Origin: Euphorbia lathyris
Taxonomy: Eukaryota; Streptophyta; Magnoliopsida; Malpighiales; Euphorbiaceae
DNA: 64,000 nucleotides
Direction: 5' to 3'
Assembly (NCBI RefSeq): GCF_963576675.1
Contig: NC_088915.1
Location: forward strand, 39,523,501-39,587,500
In this document: piece after piece, positions 12,401 to 24,160 of the stretch
Layout: the number at the start of each line of letters is the position of its first letter
Position numbering within the stretch: the stretch's first letter is position 1
Translations under genes and position numbers: made by a program
Notes under the pieces: model-generated
What the model was told of the DNA's origin: nothing
What the model saw: the letters and a program-made list of their open reading frames with translations, nothing else
Database searches by the model: none

Positions 12401-15400
12401 CGTCGCATGTTCATCAGGAGGCATACCAGTTATGTCGTGACGTACACCATATGTCTTTGCCTTGCCATACCTATGTTTTGGGGATGTATTCTATATGTGC
12501 CTGGCATGGCTCGTGCGTCTTTACAGTGTCGTTTGTATGCTAGCTAGGAGGCATGTCCATTATGTCGTGACGTATCCTATGCGTCTTTGCCTTAGCATAC
12601 CGTATGTATGGTAGCGTACCTCATACATTTCTCCAGTATCGTAGGCACTAGTCAAAAGGTACAACCCTTATGTCATGGCGTATCCCCTACGCTTTTGTTT
12701 TGGCATATCCCGTATGCTGCGGCACCTCCAATATGTCCTTACCCTGTCAAGAGGCGTACTGTTCTCTCGTGACATATCCCCTATGTCATTTCTGCGTCGT
12801 GTCATCACGTGTCCACCCGTCAAGAGTCCCACCTGTCACGTGATGACGTATTCCTTGCGTCTTTACTTTGTCGTACCCCGTAGGACATAACGCACTTCAT
12901 GCATCTTCCATTAATCATTCAGACACCGATCAAGAGGTGTACCTATTATGTCGTGATGTATCCCATACATCCCTGCCTTGTCCCACCTTCCATATCGTGA
13001 AGTGTCCCATGCGTCTCCATCATGTCAGCTATACACTAGTCATGAAGTGTACTCGATGCACCGCCATGCATCGCGTACATCCGGGTAGGAATGATGTTCG
13101 TTAGATATGCATCCTTGCCGGATCCAAACTGCTTGGTGGTCATACCTTGTTTGTCATAACATTCGCATCGTGGGGCAGATTCCATTCACTTTCCGCATGG
13201 TCGACTCGAGACACACTATGTGTGTCGCCACGTCACTGACAACATATCGATAGTTCAAAAAAAAGAAAAAACATTGTCGCGGCATCGGTTCCCCCGAGAC
13301 TTGAATTAACCATTAGTCACGTGTCTCATACACGTCCTACTTACGCCTCAAGACATACCATGTATGTTGCTATGCCTTAGCCAACACATCTCAAGATTAT
13401 GACCGGTACCTTGAACTCAAATAGAACCATAATCTCACGGGTCTTCGTCACCTCCCTTTCATATCTTAAGACATACCCACGTATTTCGCCATGCTATACA
13501 CAATGCCCATGTGATTCCAAATTACGTCGATATATTATTCGTGCCCCTCATCTCGTAAGTTGTCATCATGACCTTCGTACGCTAAGACATGCCACGTATG
13601 TCGGCGCGCCATGCACCTATACTCCAAAGTTACGTTGTTGTACGATCGGTACCTTAGGGTCGAGTCAACTGTTTCACACGAATCTCACTTACCTGTCGTC
13701 ATCCGCATCTGGGGAGGTAGTCCATACATAGCACCTCCGTATTTCAGAGTCGTGGGCAATACCCTAGGCTCCGAAGCGAACCCTTAACTCGTGTGTTGTC
13801 CACACCTCCCATTTGTACCTTTAGTTGTGCCACGTGGGTTGTCATGGTGCCCCCTTGTATTTACATCGTCCCGCTGTCCGGACCCCAGGTTCACATTGAC
13901 CCTCTGATGCACGTTCCATACAAAGTCATCGCATCATATTCGCACTTCAACTGGCGCCTTATATGTCGCCTCGTCACATCTAATAAATCCATGCATCATT
14001 GTACTAACCTCTTAGCTAGTAGGTCATCGTCACGCCCCATTGGCACCCTCAGTCGTACCTTGTATATCGACGCATCATTATACTAAGGTAACCCGCACGT
14101 CCTTGACCTTCTTGAGACACACCGTCGCATCTTCAAAACGGCCAAACCAATATGAGACATGCCAGGTATGTCACTATATATCGTAACGCGTCAGTATTCC
14201 AAACATGTGATGCTAGTGTTCGAGCACGTATCAGCTTTCGGTGCATACCTTGTATGTCAACGCTTGCGCTTTAGTCGTACATTGAGCCTTGTCAAAACAT
14301 ACCCCGCGTGTTACCTTGTCGTAGGCAATATTTGTAGTCCACAAATATGTCATTAGGCTATCAAGTTCCAGACCAACCTTTTGACACGCGTTCCGTATGT
14401 CATCCCTCACACATTGCTTACGTATCAAAGGCCGAGTCGTTTATACCATCCAGTCGGGGTTAAGCTTTTGGCACATACCCCATGCGCTGTTGGGTATGTC
14501 CTATTCGCATGTCGAATGTCGAGTCGCTCGTGTCATCGAGTTCAAGTTGAACCTGGGGAAAGTATCATATATGTCATCACGGGCATCTCGCTTACATCTC
14601 CAATGTCGAGTCATTCGTATCGACAAGTTCGAGTCGAACTTTTGGCGCGTACCTCTTATATAAAGTGATTCATGTCACCAAGCCCAAGTCGTACCATTGG
14701 GCACATACCTTATAGGCCGTCTCGAGCGTCCCGCTCACACCTCAACACACTGAGTTGTTCATGTCGTGAAACTCCTGTCGAACTTTTGGCGTATGCCCCA
14801 TGGGTCGTCACTCGTGTCTTGAGTGCGCCTCAAACAGCGGTTTGTTTACGTTGTCAGCTCCTCGACACACTCCCCCTATATCATGCTACCATTGTCCCTA
14901 CGCCCCAAACTTTGAATTGTCTTATTTACGAGTCCGAGACATTTACCCCATATGTCGCTATTTGGGTCTCGTTCGTATCAGTAGTATCGAGATGTTCGTA
15001 CCGCGTCTGAGTCCAACATTTGGCACTTACCTCAAAGGTCTTGGTTTATGCCTTCGTTGCTCCTCAAGCATTGAGTTTGTTCATAGTGATAGATTCCAGT
15101 CGAACCATCGATGCTTACCCCGTGTGTCATCGTTGGTATCTCAAATATCAGTAATGGACCACATACGTCATAAATATCCACGTAAGATCTTTAGGGATTC
15201 TCATAAAACATTTCGTCGTCTGGTTTGCGCTATGAAACAAGTTGACCTTTAACACATACCAAGTAAGTCGTCGTTTGTATCTCGTTGGTACCTCGATCGG
15301 ATTAGGACACCCTCATTCTACCATACGCACCAATATCCGCAAATACATCGAGGTATTTGTGTCTCTAGCTTGAGTTAATCCTTAAACTGCACCTTGCGTG

Positions 15401-16550
15401 TCGGTGTCGTGTCTAGCTGACACCTCCAATGTTGTTAGGAGGTACCTCTTGAGTCATCTCTGTGCTTCATCTATGTCCTAAGTTGGTCAGATAATACGCG
15501 TGTCGTATGTGTATCCTATTCGTGTCTCGTACCCAGCATGTCGGATTTCCCCCGCGACGGTCGAAATCCCAAAATCAAGCCATCACATCGTTCGTGAGTT
15601 GTGTATAAGTCAATCGTGGGGGCACATCAAGTGTGACTCCCATCATGCCTTTTGGCTACCTCTAAGGCATACCATGTATGTCATCGTACTTCCTAAATGC
15701 ACCATGTTTCAAACCACTCTGTCATGATACTAGTGAGCCAAGTAGGAGTTAATAATTGGCACATACCTCGTATGTTGACATATGCATCCTATTCGGACCT
15801 CGAGTATCAGGTATTCCGTGTTCATTATCCCGTCAAATAAAACCCATCATTGTAATAGTTGCTTTCCGAGAGAAGCTGACAATTGGCGCACGTCACGTAT
15901 ATCACTCGCGTCTTCCTCATGCCTTAACCTGTTTGGGGCACACCCCGTGTGTTACCACTTTCTGCATAGCACGCCAAGGTTCCGTTGGTACGTCTACATA
16001 TTTGTATCTTGGGTTTAAACTAACCATTGACCCACGCCCCATATGTGGTGGTCACGTCCCGCTTGCTTCTAGTTTAGGACACACCCTCTATGTCGGCCGG
16101 TTTCAGGAACCTTGTGTTTCCCAGAAAGGCGGTTCCCTGCTATCAGTATCGATACCAAGTAAACTACGGACACATGCCCCACACGTTTCCATCATGGTCT
16201 GTTTAAGTCTCGGACGTACCATGAGCGTCACATCAGCCCGTGTAACGCCCCGTATCTTCAAAGTACGTCATTGCAATCGATGATGACAATCCCTCACATA
16301 CATCTCATGCATAGTCGCTTATGTTGTTTTTTTAGGTCGTGAGTCGTGTCGATGTACCAAGTATGTTATCTTCCCCCCCACTCATGTCGCTACCCCTCGA
16401 ATGTATCTACACGTCACAGATATCATCGGGGTACACTCCCATCTACCTAGCGTCCTAAGCAATTTTACTTATCATGAGGGTCGTCTCAATCTCACAAGCG
16501 TCAGTCGTGTCGAGCATCATTCAACATTGTACATCTTGTAAAGCATTGCA
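12401..16550 (+). repeat. About 4 kb of degenerate tandem-like repeats in the leader
   Basis: Phrases of the kind ggcgtacc...ttatgtcgtgacgtatccc...gcgtctttgcctt...cataccgtatgt recur throughout. Clear starts occur near 12421, 12549, 12658, 12753 and 12936, giving an irregular spacing of about 95-130 bp, or a multiple. Similarity decays towards 16 kb, where cataccatgtatgtc-like phrases still recur. Frames of 65-175 residues exist but share no consistent phase and resemble nothing I know, so I treat the tract as non-coding. Confidence 0.5.
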
Positions 16551-16882
16551 TAGTAAACTCGTAGGGTTCATGCTAATGTGTGTATAACAGTTGAAATGGT
16601 TTCGAGCATCCGCACTTCCAAACAGGTAAGTTAGCACAAACGACCGAAGCACTGCCGACAGCTCTGGTAAAAAAGGGGTTTAGTTCTATTCAAAATCGTG
16701 TTTATGTTGTAAGAAATAAAGTGCACACCACGAATCATGCATAAATTATACATCCATCGATAGGAGGCACAAGTAGATAGCTCTGGCATTCGCATCACAC
16801 GTGCATCGCATCATCCAAATTCATAATGCCTAAAAAGCTCCACTCACCGATCCTTTCTCTTTCCTTATTAGAAACCCAACTC

Positions 16883-16987
16883 ATGGCCCAGTCCAACAAT
16901 TCAAACCATAATCTCGAGAGCCATGTGCAAGGGGCTTTAGCTAAATACATCTTTTCTGACGAGTTCAAACGTGCTCTTAATGATCCG
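16883..16987 (+). pseudogene. Tat/Ogre-like gag-like ORF, 5' part (split by copia A)
   Basis: Opens with ATG at 16883: MAQSNNSNHNLESHVQGALA, 35 codons, ending ...RALNDP at the insertion point. The reading frame resumes exactly at 25560 after removal of copia A and one TSD copy. The N-terminal region reads like a helical segment (KYIFSDEFKRAL), and a related phrase (VIASDEFKIELKRL) occurs in the second part, which suggests an internal repeat. Start chosen as the only ATG in frame here. Confidence 0.6.
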
Positions 16988-18849
16988 TGTTGGAAATTAG
17001 GCTAAGGTATAGCAGCAGAAATATAAAAATTTTAACCTATTTCCATTAACCCTAGGATCCGTTAATCGTTATTTCATATAAAGAGGGATAAGAAGAATTA
17101 CCTTTTGATGATCAATCTACCGTTGTTAATGAAGTGCCCACAACTCTTCTCCGAGTTCCCAAGCACAAAATAAAACACAGGAAGATTAAGTTAGAATCAA
17201 CCGTTGAGTAGCAACCAAAATAGATTGCCTCTAATTAATCAACACAAGATCAAGGATAAAAGAAATAGATGAAATCAAATGATCGGAAGGAAGCCCTAGA
17301 AAATCTCGTCCTCGAATTGGGGGTCGAAAATTCTCTCTCTTGCACTATAGTAGATTTCGAAAATCACTCTAGGGATTTTAGCTTGTGTTGGCCGAAATTC
17401 CTATATAGGGGGTATTTATAATCTCTTGTATCTAATCCCTAGTTAGATAGAATTAGGTTACTGAATAGGAATTCAATTCGGAATAGAATTCCTAATTATT
17501 ATCTCATTATATATCTAATATATTAAGGATAATAATAATAACCTTATTGGATAATAATAGGAGTATTATAATCTAATTAAAACTCCTAACTTATTTATCT
17601 TTTAATTAATTTAATTCATAATCCTAATCTAATTAGGATTGATTAAAATCAAATTAATCATTCATGTATTATACATGAATTTCGACCCCCCCCCCTTATG
17701 GTCCATGGGCCTTATTGGGCTCAATTGGGCTTCCATCAATTAATTAACATCTATCTCTCTTTTAGGTTCCAAGTCTTATGTGTGACCCATTAGGTTCCTA
17801 TTACTTCTGGCCGTATGCAACTATTAAATTAATTTTCAAAGAATTATATTTAATCTTTGCATAACGGAATGATGTACAGAGTATGTGATTAGCAAGTCCG
17901 TAATCATTCCCCCAGAGCCATAAGAAGACAGGTTAATTCTGTCGTTAACCTTTCCGTATTAGTTACAGTATAATTCGATCCTTTATCAACTACGTCCTTG
18001 AACTGAATCTTATGACTATGGATAATGTCAAGTCACATATAGCGAGACGTTCGTTTTACTTGTACAGGCCGAGTCAATTCAAAATAGATAGGTTAAGTGA
18101 AATCTGTATTTCAAGTCTTAAGCTACCACCTTGCAAGGATTTAGAGTCGAGTCTTCCACAAGCGATCCATGGACATATCTCCCATTTATCGGGAGTGATA
18201 AATGCTCAATCCAATATATAACGATCCCGCAATCACTTCTTGTGATACCCAATGTCTACTGTTCACACCCCAGAGTCATCTCTGTTAAGGATCGTGTTAC
18301 ACCAGAGTTCAAAACGTCACATTCCGTAATCCAGAATACCAATTAATATTCCTTTGAGTCTGAGGATTATTTACACATATTAATACCAATGAGATGAACA
18401 GGTGACAAGGATGAATCTACCCATCCTGTTATCTCAAGTCGAGTCCCCAATCCTAATGAACTACTTTTCATCGGATCTATGTAACTGTCCAGATATCTGT
18501 ATATATGAAGCTTGTGAGATCAGCTTTCTGTCGGACAGAAGACATTGTTACATGCAAGTATCAACAGTGATATATCAATCCTAAACATATCATTTGACTT
18601 GGGGTGGTTTTAAGTTTATTAGTTTACTATAAAGTTTTGTCTCACTTCATGCTTGTATGAACACTTTATAATCACTTTAAAATAAACTTACGGATTTCCT
18701 TTTATTAGACTTTATTTAGTGCTTAAATGGGATTGCCTTTATATAGTTATAAAACATATATCTCATTAAAACAAATGATATAAAGAACAATTCATTTATA
18801 TTAAGTTTGTATCCTAGAACAATTGTCTATAGGACATTAAACCCCAACA
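16988..18849 (-). repeat. Copia A 3' LTR (full length, 1862 bp)
   Basis: tgttggaaatt...aaaccccaaca on the + strand. Contains the TATA motif at 17413-17420. The inner border is set by the polypurine tract, the outer border by the TSD. The ORFs at 18012-18584 recur in the other LTR and are non-coding. Confidence 0.9.
17413..17420 (-). promoter_or_regulatory. Probable TATA box in the copia A 3' LTR
   Basis: Minus strand reads gattataaatacccc. The equivalent part of the 5' LTR is deleted, so the only remaining copy faces outward into Tat DNA, where it could at most start a read-out transcript. Confidence 0.5.
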
Positions 18850-18862
18850 TACTCCCACTTGG
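18850..18862 (-). other. Copia A polypurine tract
   Basis: Minus strand ccaagtgggagta directly abuts the start of the 3' LTR (tgttgggg). Purine-rich and placed as required for plus-strand DNA priming. Confidence 0.8.
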
Positions 18863-18863
18863 A

Positions 18864-21851
18864 CTAAACCCAATTGTTTCTAAAACTTATCCCAGTAGAA
18901 GTTAGATGACGATCATGTACTCTCTGGGTTAAGGGCTTTGTCAACGGATCTGCAACGTTGTCCTCTGTAGGTACTCTTTCTATTCTCACATCTCCTCTAG
19001 CCACAATCTATCTTACGATGTGGTATCGCTTTAGGTAATGCTTGGATACATTATGAGACCGTGGTTCCTTTGCTTGCGCAATAGCTCCATTGTTATCACA
19101 GTACAGTGTAATGGGATTGACAATGTCAGGCACCACACCAAGTTCTGTAATGAACTTTCTAATCCAAACTGCTTCCTTTGCTGCTTCCGCATCAGCGATA
19201 TACTCTGACTCGGTCGTAGAGAAAGCTACGCTTCCTTGCTTGGAACTCTTCCAATTGACCGCGCCCCCATTCAAGATAAACAGGTATCCTGATTGGGATT
19301 TAAAATCATTCTCATCTGTGAGATGACTTGCGTCTGAAAATCCTTCTATTTTCAGATCACCTTCTCCGTACACTAGAAACATATCTTTAGTTCTTCTCAA
19401 GTACTTAAGAATGTTCTTGACGGCAATCCAATGCTCGTCTCCCGGATTTCCTTGGTAATGACTCGTTATACTTAACGCGAACGCTACGTCAGGTCTAGTG
19501 CATAGCATAGCATACATAATCGAACCGATTGCACTGGCGCACGGGACTACAGCCATGCGTCTTTTGTCATCATCGGTTTTAGGACATTGATGATTGTTTA
19601 ACTTTACTCCATGTAGCATGGGTAAGTTACCTCGTTTCGATTCAAGCATGCTAAACCGATTTAGCACCTTTTCAATGTATGTAGCCTGTGAAAGACCAAG
19701 CAGTCTTCTCGATCTATCTCTGTAGATCTTTATACCAAGTATATAAGCTGCTTCACCAAGGTCTTTAATTGAGAAGTTACCAGATAACCATACTTTTACC
19801 GACTGTAGTAGAGCAATGTCATTTCCCATTAATAATATATCGTCCACATATAGTATGAGAAATGCTATAGAGCTCCCACTTGCTTTCTTGTAAATGCAAG
19901 CTTCTTCGCAATTTTGTTCGAAACCAAATTGTTTTATGGTTTCGTCAAAACGCTTATTCCAGCTTTTCGATGCTTGCTTGAGTCCATAAATGGATCTCTA
20001 AAGTTTGCAAACTTTGTTTGCATCCTTTGATATGAAACCTTCAGGTTGCATCATATATACATCCTCAAGCAGGTTTCCGTTTAGGAAAGCTGTTTTCACA
20101 TCCATTTGCCAAATCTCATAATCGCAGTGAGCGGCAATAGCAAGCATGATTCTGATTGATTTGGACATAGCCACATGAGAGAAAGTTTCGTCATAATCAA
20201 TTCCTTGCTTCTGACGATATCCTTTCGCTACTAACCTAGCTTTGTAGGTGCTAACCTTTCCATCCATGTCTGTCTTCTTTTTGAAGATCCATCTGCACCC
20301 AATGGGTTTTATCCCTTCGGGTGGATCAACCAAAGTCCACACTTGGTTAGTATACATGGAATCCATTTCAGAATCCATGGCCTCAAGCCATGCTTTAGAA
20401 TCTGGACTAGTAAGAGCCTCTTCATAGTTTTCGGGTTCGTCGTCTAACACGGGAACCTCATTATCATCTCCCACTAGAAAACCATATCTAACTGGGAGTT
20501 CACGAACTCTTTGTGATCTACGAATAGGTGGCACTGGAGTCTCATCTAATGGGACTTCTTCGGGCACCTCAACCGCCTCTGTTGTTTCAGTCGGTGTTTC
20601 TTCTTCTTGAACTTCTTCAAGTTCAATCATGCTTCCCTTTTGTGTTTCTTCGAGAAACTCTTTCTCTAAGAAGGTTGCGTGCTTGGATTCTATTACTTTC
20701 TGATCATCTAGATGATAGAAGTAATATCCCATAGTTTCCTTAGGGTGTCCAATGAAGAAACATTTATCAGATTTCGAATCTAGTTTGGCGGACGCAATGC
20801 GTTTGACAAATGCTGAACAACCCCATACTCTCATAAATGAAAACACGGGTTTCCTACCAACGAACAATTCATATGGTGTGGAACTAGCGGATTTAGTTGG
20901 TACTCGATTTAGGGTGAAGACGGAAGTTTCTAAGGCATAGCCCCAGAACGTCTTTAGAAGTAAGGCCATGCTCATCATGGATCGTACCATATCTAGTAGG
21001 GTACGGTTTCTCCTCTCAGATACACCATTGTGTTGTGGTGTATAGGGAGGTGTCCATTGTGAGCATATCCCACATTCAGTTAGATAATTCAGAAAATCAT
21101 CTGAAAGATATTCGCCACCTCGATCAGATCGAAGCGTCTTTATTTTCTTTCCTAATTGATTTTCTACTTCATTCTTGAAGCATTTGAATTTCTCAAAAGC
21201 TTCTGATTTATGCTTCATCAAGTGGATGTAACCATATCATGTATGGTCATCTATGATGCTTATGAAGAATCTGAATCCTCCTCTTGCTTGGACTGACATA
21301 GGACCGCATACATCTGAATGAATAAGTCCTAGAGTGTCTGATACACGCTCACCTTTACTGCTAAAGGGTGTCTTTGTCATTTTACCTTTTAAACATGATT
21401 CGCATGTTTCCAATGATTCAGGATCAATTGAATTTATAAGCCCATCTTGATGTAGCTTAAGCATGCGTCTTTTGTTTATATGGCCTAAACGACAATGCCA
21501 CAAGTAAGTTGAATTATTTAGCTTATGTCTTTTGGTATCAATTGCGAAAACAGAAATTTTGTCATCTAACACATAAATCCCATTTTGTGATATTCCTAAA
21601 AAATAGAAGATCGAATCTCTATAAAAATCGCAACGTTTGTCTTTTATTGAAATATGAAAAGCCGTCGTCAACAAGGCGGCTAATAGAAATAATATTTCTA
21701 GATATTCCTGGAATACTCTCAGGCTGCATCCAGTATCAAGTACCAATAGATTCAGACTGTGAAATTTCAATATAAAACATACCAGATGTTGAAGTCCCAG
21801 CTTCTTCCCCTTTTTGAGGAAGGCTAGGTACACCAACAGTTTCTTTTCCAA
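18864..21851 (-). pseudogene. Copia A pol: protease remnant, integrase, RT, RNase H
   Basis: One reading frame on the minus strand broken by three in-frame stops: TGA 21237-21239 (within DDHT*YGYI), TAG 19998-20000 (before RSIYGLKQ) and TAG 19008-19010 (after YHIVR). Order: protease VLDTGC followed by an apparent internal deletion; pre-integrase LWHCRLGH and CESCLKGK; integrase core with D in HSDVCGP, D in LRSDRGGEY, E in NGVSERRNRTL; RT with DVKTAFLNG and YVDDILLMG; RNase H with DASHLTDEND, TTESEYIA and the SKHYLKRYH end. Final stop TAG at 18864-18866. At least the first two stops fit single C-to-T changes (CGA to TGA, CAG to TAG). Catalytic residues are otherwise present. Confidence 0.9.
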
Positions 21852-22563
21852 TGCCCGTCTTTACCACAGAAGTGGCACTCTTCTTTGGGCTTCTTCACTT
21901 CCTTTCCCTTAGTTTTGTTGGGCACGGCTTTCTTACCTTTCTTGGGATATTTAGGATTGGGAGAATTCCCTTTCCTCTTCTTTGATCCCTCTATGACAAG
22001 AGCCGGTATGGCTTTGTCTTTCTTCATATTGGGCTCAACTGACTTGAGCATATTTGCAAGCTCTTCAAGAGAGGTTGCAAGTCATTCATCTGATAGTTCA
22101 TGATGAACTGTGAATAACTCTCTGGGAGGGATTGAAGAATTAAGTCTACGCTTAATTCGTTATCCATCACAAATCCAATACTAGAAAGTTTGGTAATGTA
22201 GCCAATCATCTTGACACAATGTGTCATGACAGATGTGCCCTCTTGCATCCTGCAACGATATAGCAACTTGGATATCTCGTAGCGTTCGCACCTGGTCTGT
22301 TTCCCAAACAATTCCTTTAGGTGCATGATGATGGAATAGGCATCCATTTTCTCATGTTGCCTTTGTAATTCCGGTGTCATCGATGCAAGTATGATGCATT
22401 CGGCATGATCATCATCAGCAGGGACAGGGGGTATCGATGTAATAAGTACATACCCTATTTTATCAAACTTCAAAACGATTTTGAGGTTACGAAACCAGTC
22501 AGTGAAGTTTGAACCATTCAATTTGTTATCGGTAAGAATGTTTTGCAGATTGGTGTTAGTCAT
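21824..22563 (-). pseudogene. Copia A gag with zinc knuckle
   Basis: Starts MTNTNLQNILTDNKLNGS at 22563 and follows the plant copia gag pattern, with LNGSNFTDWFRNLK and a C-terminal zinc knuckle CHFCGKDGHWKRNC (CX2CX4HX4C) near 21.83 kb. A one-base loss near 22080 shifts the frame just before the MLKSVEP segment, and another shift near 21830 separates the knuckle from pol. Intact copia elements usually have gag and pol in one ORF; here there are three frames. Confidence 0.85.
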
Positions 22564-24160
22564 GATATTAAGAGTGTTTTAATTTAAAACTCGAGATGTG
22601 AGAAAGAGTAAACGTATGTTATTCATTTGCTTTAAAGTATATCAATCTAAAATTATAGGCCTTTTGTTTATTTTAGATTGCTCCCACTATTTTGCCAAAT
22701 TAATAGCCCTCCATATTAATTCGAAGAATTTCACAAATCCTTTAGTGAGCTAGGATCCTAACTCCTGAGATTTCGCCTTGAGTTTACTCAACAAGCTAGT
22801 CTCATTCGTTAGGTAGATTCATGTAATAAATCACATCTTTAATGTGATTCCTAGGTTATTGGGTTACTAACCACATTAGTAACTAATATGTTATTCATAT
22901 TAATCCCAACCATATTGCCCATTAGTTTATGACAACATGAGTTTACTCATCCAATTATCATAATCTAATTTAAGTATTACCCCATATTCATGAAAAATGA
23001 TTTTCGATAATTCAGGTGTTACCGTAAGACCCCGAGCTTGAGTTTACTCAACAACCCAAAGGCCCTCAGTACTGTCGGCTGAATTATAATATTAGGGAGG
23101 GGCAACCGATTTTAATAACTTGTTTATTTACTTAACTTTTTAACGAGGGATTTTTATTTCAAGTCTCATATTCTAACTTAGTCTTGATTTTCTTTAGCAT
23201 ACATCAAACACATACATTGGCGTTATGGACATATCATCTAAATTATTCCGTCGAGCCAGAGACGGAATAAAAGGCCAGACCTAGGGAAATACTAACTATT
23301 ACATATTTCTCTTTAGGTCCTCCGTCTTCTCCATGACGCCTTCAAATTACATATTAATTTCTATACTACTAAAAGAAAACTTCAATTGAATTGAAGGGAA
23401 TCAGATGAGAGGAGAAATTACAATAGATAGTAGAAAGGCAGGACGCGCAGACCCTATTTCAAAAATACCAAAAGACTAAAAGAGGGTCCAAATATGTCCA
23501 TAACTCCAAACATGCATAGACTCAATTAAATAAATTTAATTGGTTAATTACATAACTATTTTATGTAATATTTAGGTTAATCACATTAACTTATTAAATT
23601 AACTTTCATCCAATTTTACTTCTAATAGTTTCGTATCTTTATATTTAAAACTAATTTTAACTAATTAAAATTAAGTGGGTTTCGGGCTGGGGCCCGGGGT
23701 CGGGCTGCTGCTGTTTGGCAGCAGCCCTCTGGCAGCTGAAACTTCGCTGCCTTGCGGCAGCGGCGGCCAGACGCCGCACGGGGCTGCTGCCGCGAGGCAG
23801 CAGCCGCGTGACAGTGGCTGGTGGCGCCGCGAGGCGCGACCCGAGCCGCTGTCGTATTTAATTTTTTTATTTTTTAAAATAATTTTAGATATACATATAT
23901 CAGTTTTAAAACGATTTCAGAAAATAGGTAAAACTACTATAGATTTCCGTTTTATCTTTAGAATTAATAAAACTGATTTTATCAACCTAACTATAAAACT
24001 AATAGATTTTGTTATGATGATTATCAACCAAAATAATTAGGAACATACGCATAATCTATTTTAATTAACAATTAATTAAAACTTATTTATCTTTAGAATT
24101 AATTAATCAAAACAATTTGTTAATTAATCCTAACTATAAATATTTATTCAATCCTATTGA
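22564..24160 (-). other. Copia A leader region between 5' LTR and gag
   Basis: Untranslated leader, mostly AT-rich. Part of it (22.73-23.03 kb) is alignable with the copia B leader at 34.08-34.38 kb. It contains one strongly GC-rich patch (23675-23850). The primer-binding site expected at its LTR end is absent because of a deletion. Confidence 0.6.
23675..23850. repeat. GC-rich hairpin cluster in the copia A leader
   Basis: In an AT-rich leader this 175-bp patch is full of short inverted repeats: ggctgctgctg with cagcagccc, gctgcc with ggcagc, and gctgctgccgcgaggcagcagc, a near-perfect hairpin. Leader position suggests an RNA structure, for example in packaging or dimerisation, but that is inference. 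The 121-residue ORF across it is Gly/Ala/Arg-rich composition only. Confidence 0.6.

Noticed and set aside
15756..16283. 175-residue plus-strand ORF in the Tat leader
   Set aside because: No recognised motif, lies in degenerate repeats, overlapping ORFs in other frames are similar in quality.
23675..24040. 121-residue Gly/Ala/Arg-rich ORF
   Set aside because: It covers the GC-rich hairpin patch of the copia leader on the strand opposite to the element; composition explains the open frame.
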